A stretch of 8,982 nt of DNA from Prevotellaceae bacterium (GCA_031284065.1 JAITAP010000243.1:1-8982), one strand, 5' to 3'. Shown: positions 1 through 7,665, counted from the first letter of the stretch. Notes: generated by a model not told the origin, from the sequence alone. Numbers and translations: made by a program.

Positions 1-136
1 ATTTTAATCCGTGTAAAGCAACGGCTACCCTGACCTGTTGCGCCTTATGGCAAGCTTCTTGTGCATAAGTTCTCACCGCAGAGAAAGGTAAAATGCGCAA
101 AAATTCCTACCTTTGGCGAGAATTTAGGAAAGTGTA
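1..136. other. Region upstream of ligA, no confident gene
   Basis: No gene can be assigned. A short minus-strand frame is open from about position 76 (GTG) to the window edge, and a plus-strand frame is open from the window edge to a TAA at 66-68. Either could be the end of a neighbouring gene cut by the window, but both are too short to recognise. The stretch holds the likely ligA promoter and a 7-bp inverted repeat (84-90 with 108-114). Confidence 0.4.
108..115 (+). promoter_or_regulatory. Putative Bacteroidota -7 promoter element for ligA
   Basis: TACCTTTG matches the Bacteroidota sigma-factor -7 consensus TAnnTTTG exactly and lies 21 nt before the ligA ATG. No good TTTG -33 element is visible about 19-21 nt further upstream, so the call rests on the -7 element and its position. 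A TSS would fall a few nt downstream, giving a short leader with an AGGA-like stretch near 127-130. Confidence 0.45.
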
Positions 137-2146
137 ATGACGATAAGGGAAGCAAAAATACGGATTGACGCTCTGCGAAAGAAGATAGACGAGCACAACC
201 GGCGCTACTATGTTGAGTCTGCGCCTGTCATCAGCGACTTTGAGTTCGACTTGCTGATGCAGGAGCTGCAAGGGTTGGAAAGAAAATTTCCGGAGCTGGT
301 AAACGTCGCTTCGCCTACGCAGCGCGTGGGGAGCGACCTTAGCGAGGGTTTTGCGCAGGTGGCGCACCGCTACCCCATGCTATCGCTTGGCAACACGTAC
401 TCGGAGGGCGAGCTGCGCGAGTTTGACGCGCGTATAGCCAAAGCATTTGACGAGGCGTACGAGTACGTGTGCGAGCTTAAGTTCGACGGCGCAAGCATTA
501 GCCTGATCTACGCTGACGGCACGCTGCAACGCGCCGTAACGCGCGGCGACGGCGTGCAGGGCGACGACGTTATCGCCAACGTGCGCACCGTGCGCAGTAT
601 TCCGCTACAGCTGCAAGGCGACAATTTTCCCAAAGAATTTGAGGTGCGCGGCGAAATTCTGATGCCCCACAGCTCGTTTGAAAAGCTGAACCGCGAGCGC
701 GAAAAGCAGGACGAAGTCCCCTTTGCCAACCCGCGCAACGCCGCCTCAGGTACGCTAAAAATGCTCGACAGCAAAGAGGTCGCAAAGCGAGGGCTGGACA
801 ACTTTATCTACTACATGCCGGGCTACGGCTTGCCCTTTTCCTCACACTACGAAAGCTTGCAGGCAGCCCGCGCGTGGGGATTTAAGGTGTCGGAGCACAC
901 GCAAAAGTGCAGCGACATAAACGCCGTTATCACCTTTATCCGGCGCTGGGACGCGGCGCGTAAAAGCTTGCCCTACGATACCGACGGCGTGGTGGTCAAG
1001 GTCAACAGCTTTGCGCAGCAGCGGGCGCTGGGCTTTACCGCCAAAACGCCGCGCTGGGCAATTGCCTACAAGTTCAAAGCCGAGCAAGCGCTCACCAAGC
1101 TCCTTTCGGTGGATTATCAGGTGGGGCGCACGGGCGCTATCACGCCTGTTGCCAACCTTGAGCCGGTAAAGCTGGCGGGCACGGTGGTCAAGCGAGCCTC
1201 GCTGCACAACGCCGACCAGATTGCCCTGCTCGACGTGCGCATTGGCGACATGGTTTACGTTGAAAAAGGCGGGGAAATCATCCCCAAAATTGTGGGCGTT
1301 GACGCCTCAAAGCGCGACGAAACCTTGCAGCCCTTGCAGTACATCAGCGTATGCCCCGAGTGCTCTACGCCGCTGGTAAGGCTCGAGGGCGAAGCAAAGC
1401 ACTTTTGCCCGAACGAGAGCGGCTGCCCGCCGCAGATAGTGGGGCGCATTATCCACTTTGCAAGCCGCAAGGCCATGAATATTGAAGGCTTGGGGGACGA
1501 AACGGTGGAGCTGCTCTACAAAAACGGGCTGATAGCCACCGTCGGCGACCTGTACAGCCTGCGGAAAAGCCAGATTGCAAGGCTGGAGCGCATGGGCGAC
1601 AAGTCCGCCGAAAACATCCTGCAAGGCTTGGAAAATTCAAAAAAGGTGGCGTTTCCGCGCGTATTGTTTGCGCTGGGTATCCGCTACGTCGGCGAAACCA
1701 CCGCAAAAAAATTAGCCGACGCTTTCGGCTCGCTTGACGCTCTGCAAAATGCCACGCCGGAACAGCTCCTTGAGGTGGACGAAGTGGGTGAACAAATAGC
1801 TAAAAGTGCATTAGCTTTTTTCGGAGAAGAAAAAAATCAGCTACTTTTGAATAAGCTTAGGGAAGTTGGTTTGTGTTTTGCCACCGACGCGCAAGAGCGC
1901 ATTTCCAGCGAACTTGAGGGATTAACTTTCGTCATCACAGGCACGCTAAGCCGTCCGCGCGAAGAGTGGAAGCAGGCGATAGAGCAGCACGGAGGCAAGG
2001 TGGCAAGCGCCATATCGGGCAGCACATCCTACCTGTTGGCAGGCGAAAAAGCCGGCAGCAAAATCCAAAAAGCGGAAAAGCTGCGGGTGAAGGTGATTAA
2101 TGAAGTACAAATTTTGGAACTTATTAGCAAAAAAAACAATGTCTGA
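137..2146 (+). CDS. ligA: NAD-dependent DNA ligase LigA
   Basis: Seals nicks in duplex DNA using NAD+ during replication and repair, in the cytoplasm; this is the essential bacterial ligase. At 669 residues it has the usual full length. In order: domain Ia with the NAD-binding Tyr pair (Y24-Y25); the adenylation domain with KFDG, where K115 is the nucleotidyl-accepting lysine, plus DGVVVKV (283-289) and WAIAYKF (307-313); an OB fold from about 320 to 400; a zinc finger with Cys 406, 409, 424 and 430; helix-hairpin-helix repeats at about 440-585; and a C-terminal BRCT domain at about 591-669. All the motifs I checked are intact. It is the first gene of an overlapping operon and has a TAnnTTTG promoter element just upstream. 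Its last 8 bases overlap the next start codon. The ATG at 137 gives the standard N-terminus of the family. Confidence 0.98.
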   Translation: MTIREAKIRIDALRKKIDEHNRRYYVESAPVISDFEFDLLMQELQGLERKFPELVNVASPTQRVGSDLSEGFAQVAHRYPMLSLGNTYSEGELREFDARIAKAFDEAYEYVCELKFDGASISLIYADGTLQRAVTRGDGVQGDDVIANVRTVRSIPLQLQGDNFPKEFEVRGEILMPHSSFEKLNREREKQDEVPFANPRNAASGTLKMLDSKEVAKRGLDNFIYYMPGYGLPFSSHYESLQAARAWGFKVSEHTQKCSDINAVITFIRRWDAARKSLPYDTDGVVVKVNSFAQQRALGFTAKTPRWAIAYKFKAEQALTKLLSVDYQVGRTGAITPVANLEPVKLAGTVVKRASLHNADQIALLDVRIGDMVYVEKGGEIIPKIVGVDASKRDETLQPLQYISVCPECSTPLVRLEGEAKHFCPNESGCPPQIVGRIIHFASRKAMNIEGLGDETVELLYKNGLIATVGDLYSLRKSQIARLERMGDKSAENILQGLENSKKVAFPRVLFALGIRYVGETTAKKLADAFGSLDALQNATPEQLLEVDEVGEQIAKSALAFFGEEKNQLLLNKLREVGLCFATDAQERISSELEGLTFVITGTLSRPREEWKQAIEQHGGKVASAISGSTSYLLAGEKAGSKIQKAEKLRVKVINEVQILELISKKNNV

Positions 2147-2735
2147 AAGAATGAGCAATTGGTTTCGCAAGTATGCGATTGTGAGCCGGAAGAAACGCCT
2201 TGTTCGCGACAAACGGTTTCACTCTTTCGATACTGCCAAAACGGTAGGCATAGTTTTTAAGGTAGAGGGCGGCATGGTGCCGCCGGAAATATTTTCGATG
2301 CGCAGCTTTCTTTTGAAGAAAAAAATCCGCTGCTCGGCCATCGGATACTGCGACAGCAAAACGCTACCTGAAGAATTATCCCATATAGCTTCGGTGGAGC
2401 TGTTCACCAAGCAGGACCTCAACTGGTACGGACGCCCCATTGCGGAAAGCATAAATCAATTTTTACAAGGCAGCTACGATATTGTCATTGATTTTTGCCG
2501 CGATGAGGAGCGCTATCCCTACCCGCTGAAGTATATTGTCTCCACAGTGCAAGCCTCCATGATTATCGGCGGCGTGCTTTACCCGCGCTGCCCCTACGAC
2601 TTGGTAGTAGATGCGCAGCAAGTATGCGACACCGGCGGCTATGTGAAGCAGGTGAAGCATTATATTTCCATCATTAACAACCCGCAGGCAGCTATGGAAG
2701 AAGAAGCCGCCGGTAAAAATAGTACCGCAGTATGA
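2139..2735 (+). CDS. DUF6913-like conserved protein of Bacteroidota
   Basis: A protein of unknown function, about 198 residues from the ATG at 2139. I recognise it as resembling the DUF6913 family of Bacteroidota by its layout: a basic N-terminal segment (WFRKYAIVSRKKRLVR), a first beta-type segment (VGIVFKVEGG), a central KQDLNWYGRP motif, and a later YDIVIDFCRDEERYPYPLKYI stretch resembling the family's hydrophobic core. There is no signal peptide or membrane helix, so it should be cytosolic. A longer version starting at 2100 is possible, but it would overlap ligA by 47 bases. The ATG at 2139 overlaps the ligA stop by 8 bases, and another ATG follows at 2151. The end overlaps dapA by ATGA, which implies translational coupling. 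The family name comes from memory of its pattern; the role is unknown. Confidence 0.85.
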   Translation: MSERMSNWFRKYAIVSRKKRLVRDKRFHSFDTAKTVGIVFKVEGGMVPPEIFSMRSFLLKKKIRCSAIGYCDSKTLPEELSHIASVELFTKQDLNWYGRPIAESINQFLQGSYDIVIDFCRDEERYPYPLKYIVSTVQASMIIGGVLYPRCPYDLVVDAQQVCDTGGYVKQVKHYISIINNPQAAMEEEAAGKNSTAV

Positions 2736-3625
2736 CAAGCAGGATAACAGGCACGGGAGTAGCGCTGGTAACGCCATTCGACGCAAAGGAGCGGCGCGTG
2801 GACTACGCTGCGCTCGCCAAGCTGGTGAGCTTCGTATCGGATAATGGCGTGGATTTTTTGGTCGCTCTTGGCACTACTGCCGAAACGCCAACGCTCTCCG
2901 ACGGCGAAAAACAGGAAGTATTGGCGTGTATCAGGCAGAGCAACGCAAAAGGGCTGCCCATAGCGCTTGGGCTGGGCGGCAACAATACGTCCGATGTTTT
3001 GGAGAGCATCCGCCGCAAGGATTTTAGCGGAGTTGACGCGCTGCTCTCGGTTACGCCGTACTACAACAAGCCTTCGCAGCAAGGGCTGTACGAGCACTAC
3101 AAGGCGATAGCGGAGGCGTCGCCGGCGCCGGTGATACTGTACAACGTGCCGGGGCGCACGGGGGTAAACCTCTCCGCCGAAACCACGCTGCGGCTGGCAA
3201 GCGAGGTGAAAAACATTATGGGCACAAAGGAAGCTTCGGGCAACTTGTCGCAGATAAATTACATTCTGCGGGACAAACCCCAAGACTTCATTGTGCTTTC
3301 GGGCGACGACGCGCTTACGTTTCCGCTCATGGCTACGGGAGCGCACGGCGTAATTTCGGTGGCGGCAAACGCCTTCCCCAAGCAAATTTCCGATATGGTG
3401 CGGCTGGTAAACGCGCAAAAATACGGCGACGCCGCAAAAATTCACTTGGGGATGACGCCGCTAATAGACGCGCTGTTTGCCGAAGGTAATCCGGCAGGCG
3501 TAAAGGCGGCGCTCTCCATTCGGGGTATCATCAACAATACGCTGCGGCTGCCGCTTACGCCCGCAAGCAAAGAACTTATGGCTAAAATAGAGGCATTGAT
3601 TAAAAACAATACGTTGAAATTGTGA
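2732..3625 (+). CDS. dapA: 4-hydroxy-tetrahydrodipicolinate synthase DapA
   Basis: Condenses pyruvate with aspartate-4-semialdehyde, the committed step towards diaminopimelate (peptidoglycan) and lysine, in the cytoplasm. The protein has 297 residues, typical for this TIM-barrel family. Visible signatures are the GTTAET substrate loop (47-52), a conserved tyrosine in SVTPYYNKP (about 110), YNVPGR (137-142) with catalytic Y137 and the carboxylate-binding arginine R142, and the Schiff-base lysine K166 in GTKEASG. All the catalytic residues I checked are present. The aldolase superfamily includes N-acetylneuraminate lyase, but the TTAET and YNVPGR set favours DapA. The ATG start overlaps the previous stop (ATGA), and the gene ends in a GTGA overlap with the next gene, so it sits in the middle of a coupled operon. 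Confidence 0.96.
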   Translation: MTSRITGTGVALVTPFDAKERRVDYAALAKLVSFVSDNGVDFLVALGTTAETPTLSDGEKQEVLACIRQSNAKGLPIALGLGGNNTSDVLESIRRKDFSGVDALLSVTPYYNKPSQQGLYEHYKAIAEASPAPVILYNVPGRTGVNLSAETTLRLASEVKNIMGTKEASGNLSQINYILRDKPQDFIVLSGDDALTFPLMATGAHGVISVAANAFPKQISDMVRLVNAQKYGDAAKIHLGMTPLIDALFAEGNPAGVKAALSIRGIINNTLRLPLTPASKELMAKIEALIKNNTLKL

Positions 3626-5370
3626 ATAATAACAAGGATTTTAGAAAAGATTTCTTGGATAGCGAGGAAGAATCGTTGATTTGCCGCTATGAAGAAATGC
3701 TGGCGCAGGGTCGCTCCTGCTACTTTGATGTGTCCGAATGTGAGGACATTATCAACTACTACGGCGAGCGCTGTGAGGTAAAAAAAGCGATGCAAGCCCT
3801 AACGCTGGCGGAGAAGCTGCACCCGCTTTCGCCCTCCATACGGCTAATCAAAGCTTCGCTCTTTGCCTTTGACAACAAGCCCCGCAAAGCGCTGAACATT
3901 ATTGCCGAGCTTGAGCAATCGGAGTCCGCGTACGAGCTTGACATGTTCCGCCTGAGAATCTCCAAAGCGTTGGCGCTGATTTCAGTGGGAAAAATTGAGC
4001 AGGCTATCAAGCTCCAGCAGGAGTTGCTGGACAGCGAAGCCGCCCGCAACATTGACGTAGAGCAGGTGCTTGCCGTAATTAGCACCGCCTTGCTGGAGCA
4101 GGAAAAATACGAGGAGGTAATACAAAACCTGCAAAGCTTTGAGGACAAAATACAGCTCTCGTCAACCCTGTTGGGGTACATGGCGTTCGCCTTTACCGAG
4201 CTTGCAGATTTTGAGGCCGGCGAGGAGTACTACAAAAAAAGCGTAGAGCAAAATCCCTTTGACCCTGCGCTGTGGTGCGACATGGCAGACATGCTCACCG
4301 ACTTCGACGAGGCAATTGCAGCCTACGACTACGCCCTGGTGCTGGACGAAAAAATGGCGCAGGCGTACTGCGGCAAGGCGGAGCTGCTAAACGACCTGGG
4401 GATGACGGAAAAAGCCGAAGAAACGCTGCTCAACGGCGTGAAAGCTTGCCCGGACGACGCAGACATATACGACATGCTGGCAGACCACTACGAGGAAACG
4501 CAGGATTACGATAACGCCATAGCGTGCTGCAAAAAAATGTTGGCGGAAGACCCTCGCCGCTCTAACCTGTGGATCGTCATTGCCCGCATACTTATCGCCA
4601 TGAAAAAATATGAAGAGGCGCTGGAGGCGTGCAACGCTGCCATAAGCCTTGATGAAGATATGAATGTCTATACGTACGACTTAAAGGCCTGCATCTACAA
4701 CGCGCTGGGCTTGCCCGACAAAGAGCTGGAAACCTACAAGGCAATGCTGCAAGCCAACGCGCACGACATTGAAATGGTGCACGCGGTGGGTTTGGTTTAC
4801 GAAGAAAGAGACGAGTACGACACCGCAGGCGAAATCTACGCCACCGCCATTGGCGCCAACCCCGAAGAGCCAACGCTGTACGCGAAAATGGCGCTCCTGC
4901 TGGACAACCTGGACATCTCGGAAGAAGCATACAAGTACGCTCAGCACGCGGTAGCGCTGGACGACCAAGACTCGTTCTCGTGGTCGCTAATGGCGTCGCT
5001 GGAGCTGGAGTGGAAAAAAAACAGAAAAATGCTGCGCTCGCTCAAAAATGCGCTAACGTGCAGAGAGTACAGCTTAGGCGCTCTTGTGGTGCTCTACGAG
5101 GCCGTAAAGCTTGGAATACCCGGTGCGAAAAGCTTGATTGAGGACGCCGCCGACATCTCCATAGACACCTCAATTGCCCATTGCTACATGGCTGCGCTGT
5201 TTTTCGCGCTGAAAGACGCGCCAAGATGCCTCAGCCATTTGGAGCAGGCGTTGATCATGGACGCTGAGGATAGCCTCCGATTCTTTCTTCGGATTTGTCC
5301 GGAAGCCAAAAACATACCCGAAATGAAAAACTTGCGCAAGACTCTCCGGAAAGCAAACAAAAAGCATTAG
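3622..5370 (+). CDS. Large TPR-repeat protein
   Basis: A 582-residue cytosolic protein built mostly of tetratricopeptide repeats, which form helical scaffolds for protein binding. Repeats are clear from about residue 50 to 480, for example around 183-212, 213-244, 245-278 and 280-312, with the usual small/aromatic spacing and closing 'A...DP' or 'NP' turns. The N-terminus is acidic and the C-terminus basic (TLRKANKKH). There is no signal peptide, membrane helix or enzymatic domain. The start is a GTG at 3622 that overlaps the dapA stop (GTGA); the next in-frame ATG, at residue 26, would break this coupling. The partner is unknown. Its place at the end of the ligA-dapA operon gives little functional hint. 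Confidence 0.9.
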   Translation: MNNNKDFRKDFLDSEEESLICRYEEMLAQGRSCYFDVSECEDIINYYGERCEVKKAMQALTLAEKLHPLSPSIRLIKASLFAFDNKPRKALNIIAELEQSESAYELDMFRLRISKALALISVGKIEQAIKLQQELLDSEAARNIDVEQVLAVISTALLEQEKYEEVIQNLQSFEDKIQLSSTLLGYMAFAFTELADFEAGEEYYKKSVEQNPFDPALWCDMADMLTDFDEAIAAYDYALVLDEKMAQAYCGKAELLNDLGMTEKAEETLLNGVKACPDDADIYDMLADHYEETQDYDNAIACCKKMLAEDPRRSNLWIVIARILIAMKKYEEALEACNAAISLDEDMNVYTYDLKACIYNALGLPDKELETYKAMLQANAHDIEMVHAVGLVYEERDEYDTAGEIYATAIGANPEEPTLYAKMALLLDNLDISEEAYKYAQHAVALDDQDSFSWSLMASLELEWKKNRKMLRSLKNALTCREYSLGALVVLYEAVKLGIPGAKSLIEDAADISIDTSIAHCYMAALFFALKDAPRCLSHLEQALIMDAEDSLRFFLRICPEAKNIPEMKNLRKTLRKANKKH

Positions 5371-5426
5371 CCGGCTTGAGAGCCCCGAAATTTTTTGCGC
5401 AACCTATAAACCCTTAAAAACAAGCA

Positions 5427-6068
5427 ATGCTGGAACACTTTGACTCAATTCAGTCCGTGATGGACTACTTCAACGCCATAAATGCAGCGCACATTTACCT
5501 GCTGGTATTTGGGCTAATGGTGGTAGAGAGCTCATTTATCCCATTTCCGTCGGAAGTCATAATCCCGCCCGCCGCAATGGTTGCCGCAACGCCCGGCTCC
5601 AGCCTGCACATTGGGGCAATAGTTTTGTTCGGCACGCTGGGCGCTATGGTTGGAGCGTACATCAACTACTATCTGGGGCGGTTTCTGGGGCGACCCATTA
5701 TTCACAAGCTCGCCGATACGCGCTTTGCTCACGCCTGCCTGATAGACCGCGCCAAAATCGAAAAAGCCGAATCCTACTTTGTAAATCACGGCAACAGCTC
5801 CACCTTTGTGGGAAGATTTATCCCCGGCATCCGCCAGCTGATTTCCATTCCGGCGGGAATATCAAAAATGAAGCTGGGGGCATTTACGCTGTACACCGCG
5901 CTGGGCGCAGCGATATGGAACGTTATTTTGTCGATTGTTGGCTACATTTGCGGAAAGAATATCGAAATGTTTGAGTCCATATTCCACGAGCTCACCATTG
6001 CGCTTGTTGCGTTGGGGGCGCTGTTTGTGGCGTACTTGGCGTACAACGGCCTGAAGAAAAAAAAGTAG
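5427..6068 (+). CDS. DedA-family (SNARE-associated/VTT) membrane protein
   Basis: An inner-membrane protein of the DedA superfamily, 213 residues, the normal size. Characterised members flip undecaprenyl phosphate or other polyprenyl/phospholipids across the membrane. Family marks are the re-entrant segment with FIPFPSEVIIPPA (37-49, acidic E43), the GRFLGRP loop (84-90), and the second re-entrant motif VGRFIPGIRQLISIPAG (128-144) with its conserved proline and arginines. Hydrophobic segments lie at about 22-40, 60-83, 150-172 and 188-206. The C-terminus is a lysine run (KKKK) whose A-rich codons also form the T-tract of a minus-strand terminator. It lies 56 bases after the TPR gene, so it may belong to the same transcript or have its own promoter. 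No clear TAnnTTTG is visible in that gap. Confidence 0.93.
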   Translation: MLEHFDSIQSVMDYFNAINAAHIYLLVFGLMVVESSFIPFPSEVIIPPAAMVAATPGSSLHIGAIVLFGTLGAMVGAYINYYLGRFLGRPIIHKLADTRFAHACLIDRAKIEKAESYFVNHGNSSTFVGRFIPGIRQLISIPAGISKMKLGAFTLYTALGAAIWNVILSIVGYICGKNIEMFESIFHELTIALVALGALFVAYLAYNGLKKKK

Positions 6069-6089
6069 CCGGAGAGGGCTCACTGCTAC
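6057..6089 (-). terminator. Putative terminator of the RsmI-like gene, spanning two convergent stop codons
   Basis: On the minus strand GTAGC (6089-6085) pairs with GCTAC (6069-6065), with an inner GAG/CTC pairing, followed by a run of eight T (6064-6057). This is the order expected of an intrinsic terminator for the minus-strand methylase gene. The stem contains both the methylase stop (6088-6086) and the dedA stop (6066-6068). The stem is only 5 bp plus an internal loop, so strength is uncertain. Confidence 0.45.
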
Positions 6090-6799
6090 ACCAAAAAAAT
6101 ACAGGGACGCTTATTCAAATCGGGCGCTTCCCGTTTCCATTCCAGCATCGTTTTGGTGGCGATAAATTCCGATTCGAGCGTAATATCGGCGGCAATGCAC
6201 AGCTTGGCGCGCGGGCTACAGGCGGCAGTGAGGTCAGCAAGGAGCTTGTTGTTGCGGTAGGGCGTTTCCATAAAAATCTGCGTTTGCCCTTCTGCCGATA
6301 GCCGCTCCAGACGCTTGATGCTGCGAATCCGCTCGTCGGGTTTTACGGGCAGGTAGCCCGAAAATGCAAACGACTGTCCGTTGAACCCCGACGCCATGAG
6401 CGCAAGCAGGATAGACGACGGCCCCACCAGCGGAACCACGCGGATACCGTTTTCGTGTGCGACGCTCACCAGCGCGGCTCCCGGATCGGCAACCGCAGGC
6501 GCGCCGGCCTCCGAAATAACGCCCACGTCAAAGCCTTGCAGCAGCGGCGTCAGCATGGGCGCTACCTCCGCAGCGGGCGTGTGCTCGTTTAGCTCCGTAA
6601 ATATTAACGAATCTATGGGTTGCGATATTTTCAGCCGGCTCAAGAAGCGTCGTGCGCTGCGCGTATTCTCTACCACGTAGCGCGAAATACGGTTGGCCAC
6701 ATCGGCGGTACGCTGCGGCAGCACATCGCCAATGCAACATTCGCCAAGGGTAGAGGGAATGAGGTAAAGCTTACCAAAAGTATGTGTGTGGTTGACCAT
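6086..6799 (-). CDS. RsmI-like SAM-dependent methyltransferase (tetrapyrrole methylase fold), short form
   Basis: A member of the tetrapyrrole (corrin/porphyrin) methylase superfamily closest to RsmI, which 2'-O-methylates cytidine 1402 of 16S rRNA with SAM. Signatures: GKLYLIPSTLGE near the N-terminus (9-20; RsmI has LYLVPTPIGN), VISEAGAPAVADPG (94-107; RsmI has ISDAGTPLISDPG), VGPSSILLALMASG (125-138) and FAFSGYLP (144-151). At 237 residues it is shorter than classical RsmI (about 280) and lacks the C-terminal extension; short forms of this kind are common in Bacteroidota. Its substrate could differ from that of RsmI, so I give no gene symbol. The family usually starts near the GKLYLIP stretch, so a few N-terminal residues are uncertain. 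A TAnnTTTG promoter sits upstream and a hairpin plus T8 follows, so it is probably monocistronic. Confidence 0.9.
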   Translation of the reverse strand: MVNHTHTFGKLYLIPSTLGECCIGDVLPQRTADVANRISRYVVENTRSARRFLSRLKISQPIDSLIFTELNEHTPAAEVAPMLTPLLQGFDVGVISEAGAPAVADPGAALVSVAHENGIRVVPLVGPSSILLALMASGFNGQSFAFSGYLPVKPDERIRSIKRLERLSAEGQTQIFMETPYRNNKLLADLTAACSPRAKLCIAADITLESEFIATKTMLEWKREAPDLNKRPCIFLV

Positions 6800-6834
6800 T
6801 TTGTTGCTATTCGCCTTGCCGTTTTTACAGGTCG

Positions 6835-6866
6835 CAAACTTACGTGAAAATTTCCGGATTTACAAG
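6835..6866 (-). promoter_or_regulatory. Bacteroidota-type promoter of the RsmI-like gene
   Basis: On the minus strand TAAGTTTG (6842-6835) is an exact TAnnTTTG -7 element. CTTG (6866-6863) matches three of four bases of the TTTG -33 element, with a 20-nt spacer. The ATG of the methylase lies 35 nt downstream. Spacing and orientation fit the known Bacteroidota pattern. Confidence 0.6.
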
Positions 6867-6886
6867 CGTGTACAGCGTAAGGCGCT

Positions 6887-7150
6887 TTACTGTTTCAATG
6901 AAAACGGAAACGAATGTGATTTTGCCGCCTCTTTTCTAAGCCCGCCAGATTCGGCGGGGCTAAAATCCGGATTATGCAGGCGCTCCCAAATACCCAATAG
7001 CTCTATGGCGTTTCTGTTTCTCAGCCAAATTTTATCACATTGCCCGTGTGCTCGGCGTTTTTATAACCGAGCAAGGTCGGTTACGCAGGTATAATCTTCA
7101 TTGCTTACCTGAATTACGGCGACTTCCGTATTTTTGCCATAGAGTAACAT
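6887..7150 (-). pseudogene. Decayed KilA-N domain gene fragment (two frameshifts, C-terminally truncated)
   Basis: Reading the minus strand from the ATG at 7150 gives MLLYGKNTEVAVIQVSNEDY, then TCVTDLAR, and a stop (TAA) in frame. Dropping one T at about 7065 continues as YKNAEHTGNVIKF. Returning to the first frame at about 7028 gives WLRNRNAIELLGIWERLHNP, then DFSPAESGGLRKEAAKSHSF, ending at a TAA (6889-6887). This joined string is the hallmark N-terminal half of KilA-N domain proteins (compare their 'WLRNRNTIEFLGIWE..NP.F...EF' and 'EAG.NSF' signatures). KilA-N is a DNA-binding domain common in phage proteins and in scattered bacterial genes. The second half, with the family's 'SGRYGGTYAHKDIA' region, is missing. 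No single frame spans the fragment, so it should be non-functional unless the shifts are sequence errors. Identification is by eye from motif memory. Confidence 0.85.
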
Positions 7151-7243
7151 TTTTTTATTATTTTCCGGCGCAAAGGCACAATAAAAAACCACTCCCATAA
7201 GTAAATCGCTATGCATAAAAATACATGGATAATGGTTTTTTTA

Positions 7244-7657
7244 TCAAAATATTAAAATAATTGTGCCAATTGTGATTAAAATTCCTCCAATAATTGTTTT
7301 AGCTGTCATTGTTTCTCTTAATACAGTAAATGCCAATACCATTCCAATTACCAAGCTTAATTTGTCTATGGGTATGACTTTTGAGGCTTCGCCAATCTGT
7401 AAGGCTCTATAGTAGCAAAGCCAAGACAGTCCGGTTGCTATTCCAGACAATATTAAAAAGAGTAAATTTTTGTACCCAATAGTTGCAATATCATTGTTTT
7501 TTCCAGTTGCAAAAACAATAGCCCAAGACATAATTAAAACCACAACAGTTCGTATTGCTGTAGCCAAATTTGAATTTATATTTTCAATGCCAATTTTTGC
7601 CAAAATTGAAGTTAATGCCGCAAAAAGGGCGGATAATAATGCGTAGACAATCCACAT
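7244..7657 (-). CDS. Single-domain EamA/DMT-family membrane transporter
   Basis: A 137-residue integral membrane protein made of one EamA unit (drug/metabolite transporter superfamily), with about five hydrophobic helices near 2-22, 32-50, 63-84, 98-114 and 118-137. Family features are YALLSALFAALTSILAKIGI at the start, the RALQIGEASKVIPIDKLSLV segment (84-103), a conserved glutamate in LRETMTAK (E115) and a final GGILITIGTIILI helix. Most EamA proteins carry two such units. Half-length ones are a recognised group and probably work as homodimers (inference). The substrate is unknown. The gene is clearly more AT-rich than the ligA operon and has a consensus TTGACA/TATAAT promoter right at its start, unlike the upstream genes, so it was probably acquired. 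The 182-bp repeat copy A lies 76 bp upstream. Confidence 0.92.
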   Translation of the reverse strand: MWIVYALLSALFAALTSILAKIGIENINSNLATAIRTVVVLIMSWAIVFATGKNNDIATIGYKNLLFLILSGIATGLSWLCYYRALQIGEASKVIPIDKLSLVIGMVLAFTVLRETMTAKTIIGGILITIGTIILIF

Positions 7658-7665
7658 AATGCCTT

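Noticed and set aside
2129..2137. A8 followed by C near the end of ligA, a slippery-type heptamer in frame
   Set aside because: A -1 shift leads to a stop within a few codons, and reaching the DUF6913-like frame would need a +1 shift. The overlap is explained by an ordinary restart at 2139.
5014..5021. A8 run in the TPR gene as a phase-variation tract
   Set aside because: It encodes ordinary lysine codons, and similar A-runs occur elsewhere in these genes; nothing marks it as a switch.
5371..5396. Possible terminator (GGCT-TGAG-AGCC then T6) between the TPR gene and dedA
   Set aside because: The stem is only 4 bp and is separated from the T-run by several bases; too weak to call.
6939..6961. 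GC-rich hairpin AGCCCGCC / GGCGGGGCT that looks like a REP element
   Set aside because: It lies inside the KilA-N fragment and encodes its DFSPAESGGLR stretch, has no T-run on either side, and no second copy was seen.
6786..7094. Plus-strand 102-residue open frame
   Set aside because: It runs antisense to the KilA-N fragment and the methylase promoter, has no recognisable motif, and has a low-complexity start; judged spurious.
7183..7241. 9-bp inverted repeat AAAAAACCA / TGGTTTTTT after the EamA gene
   Set aside because: The arms are mostly A/T runs with a 41-base loop. A terminator or a worn repeat end is possible but not supported.
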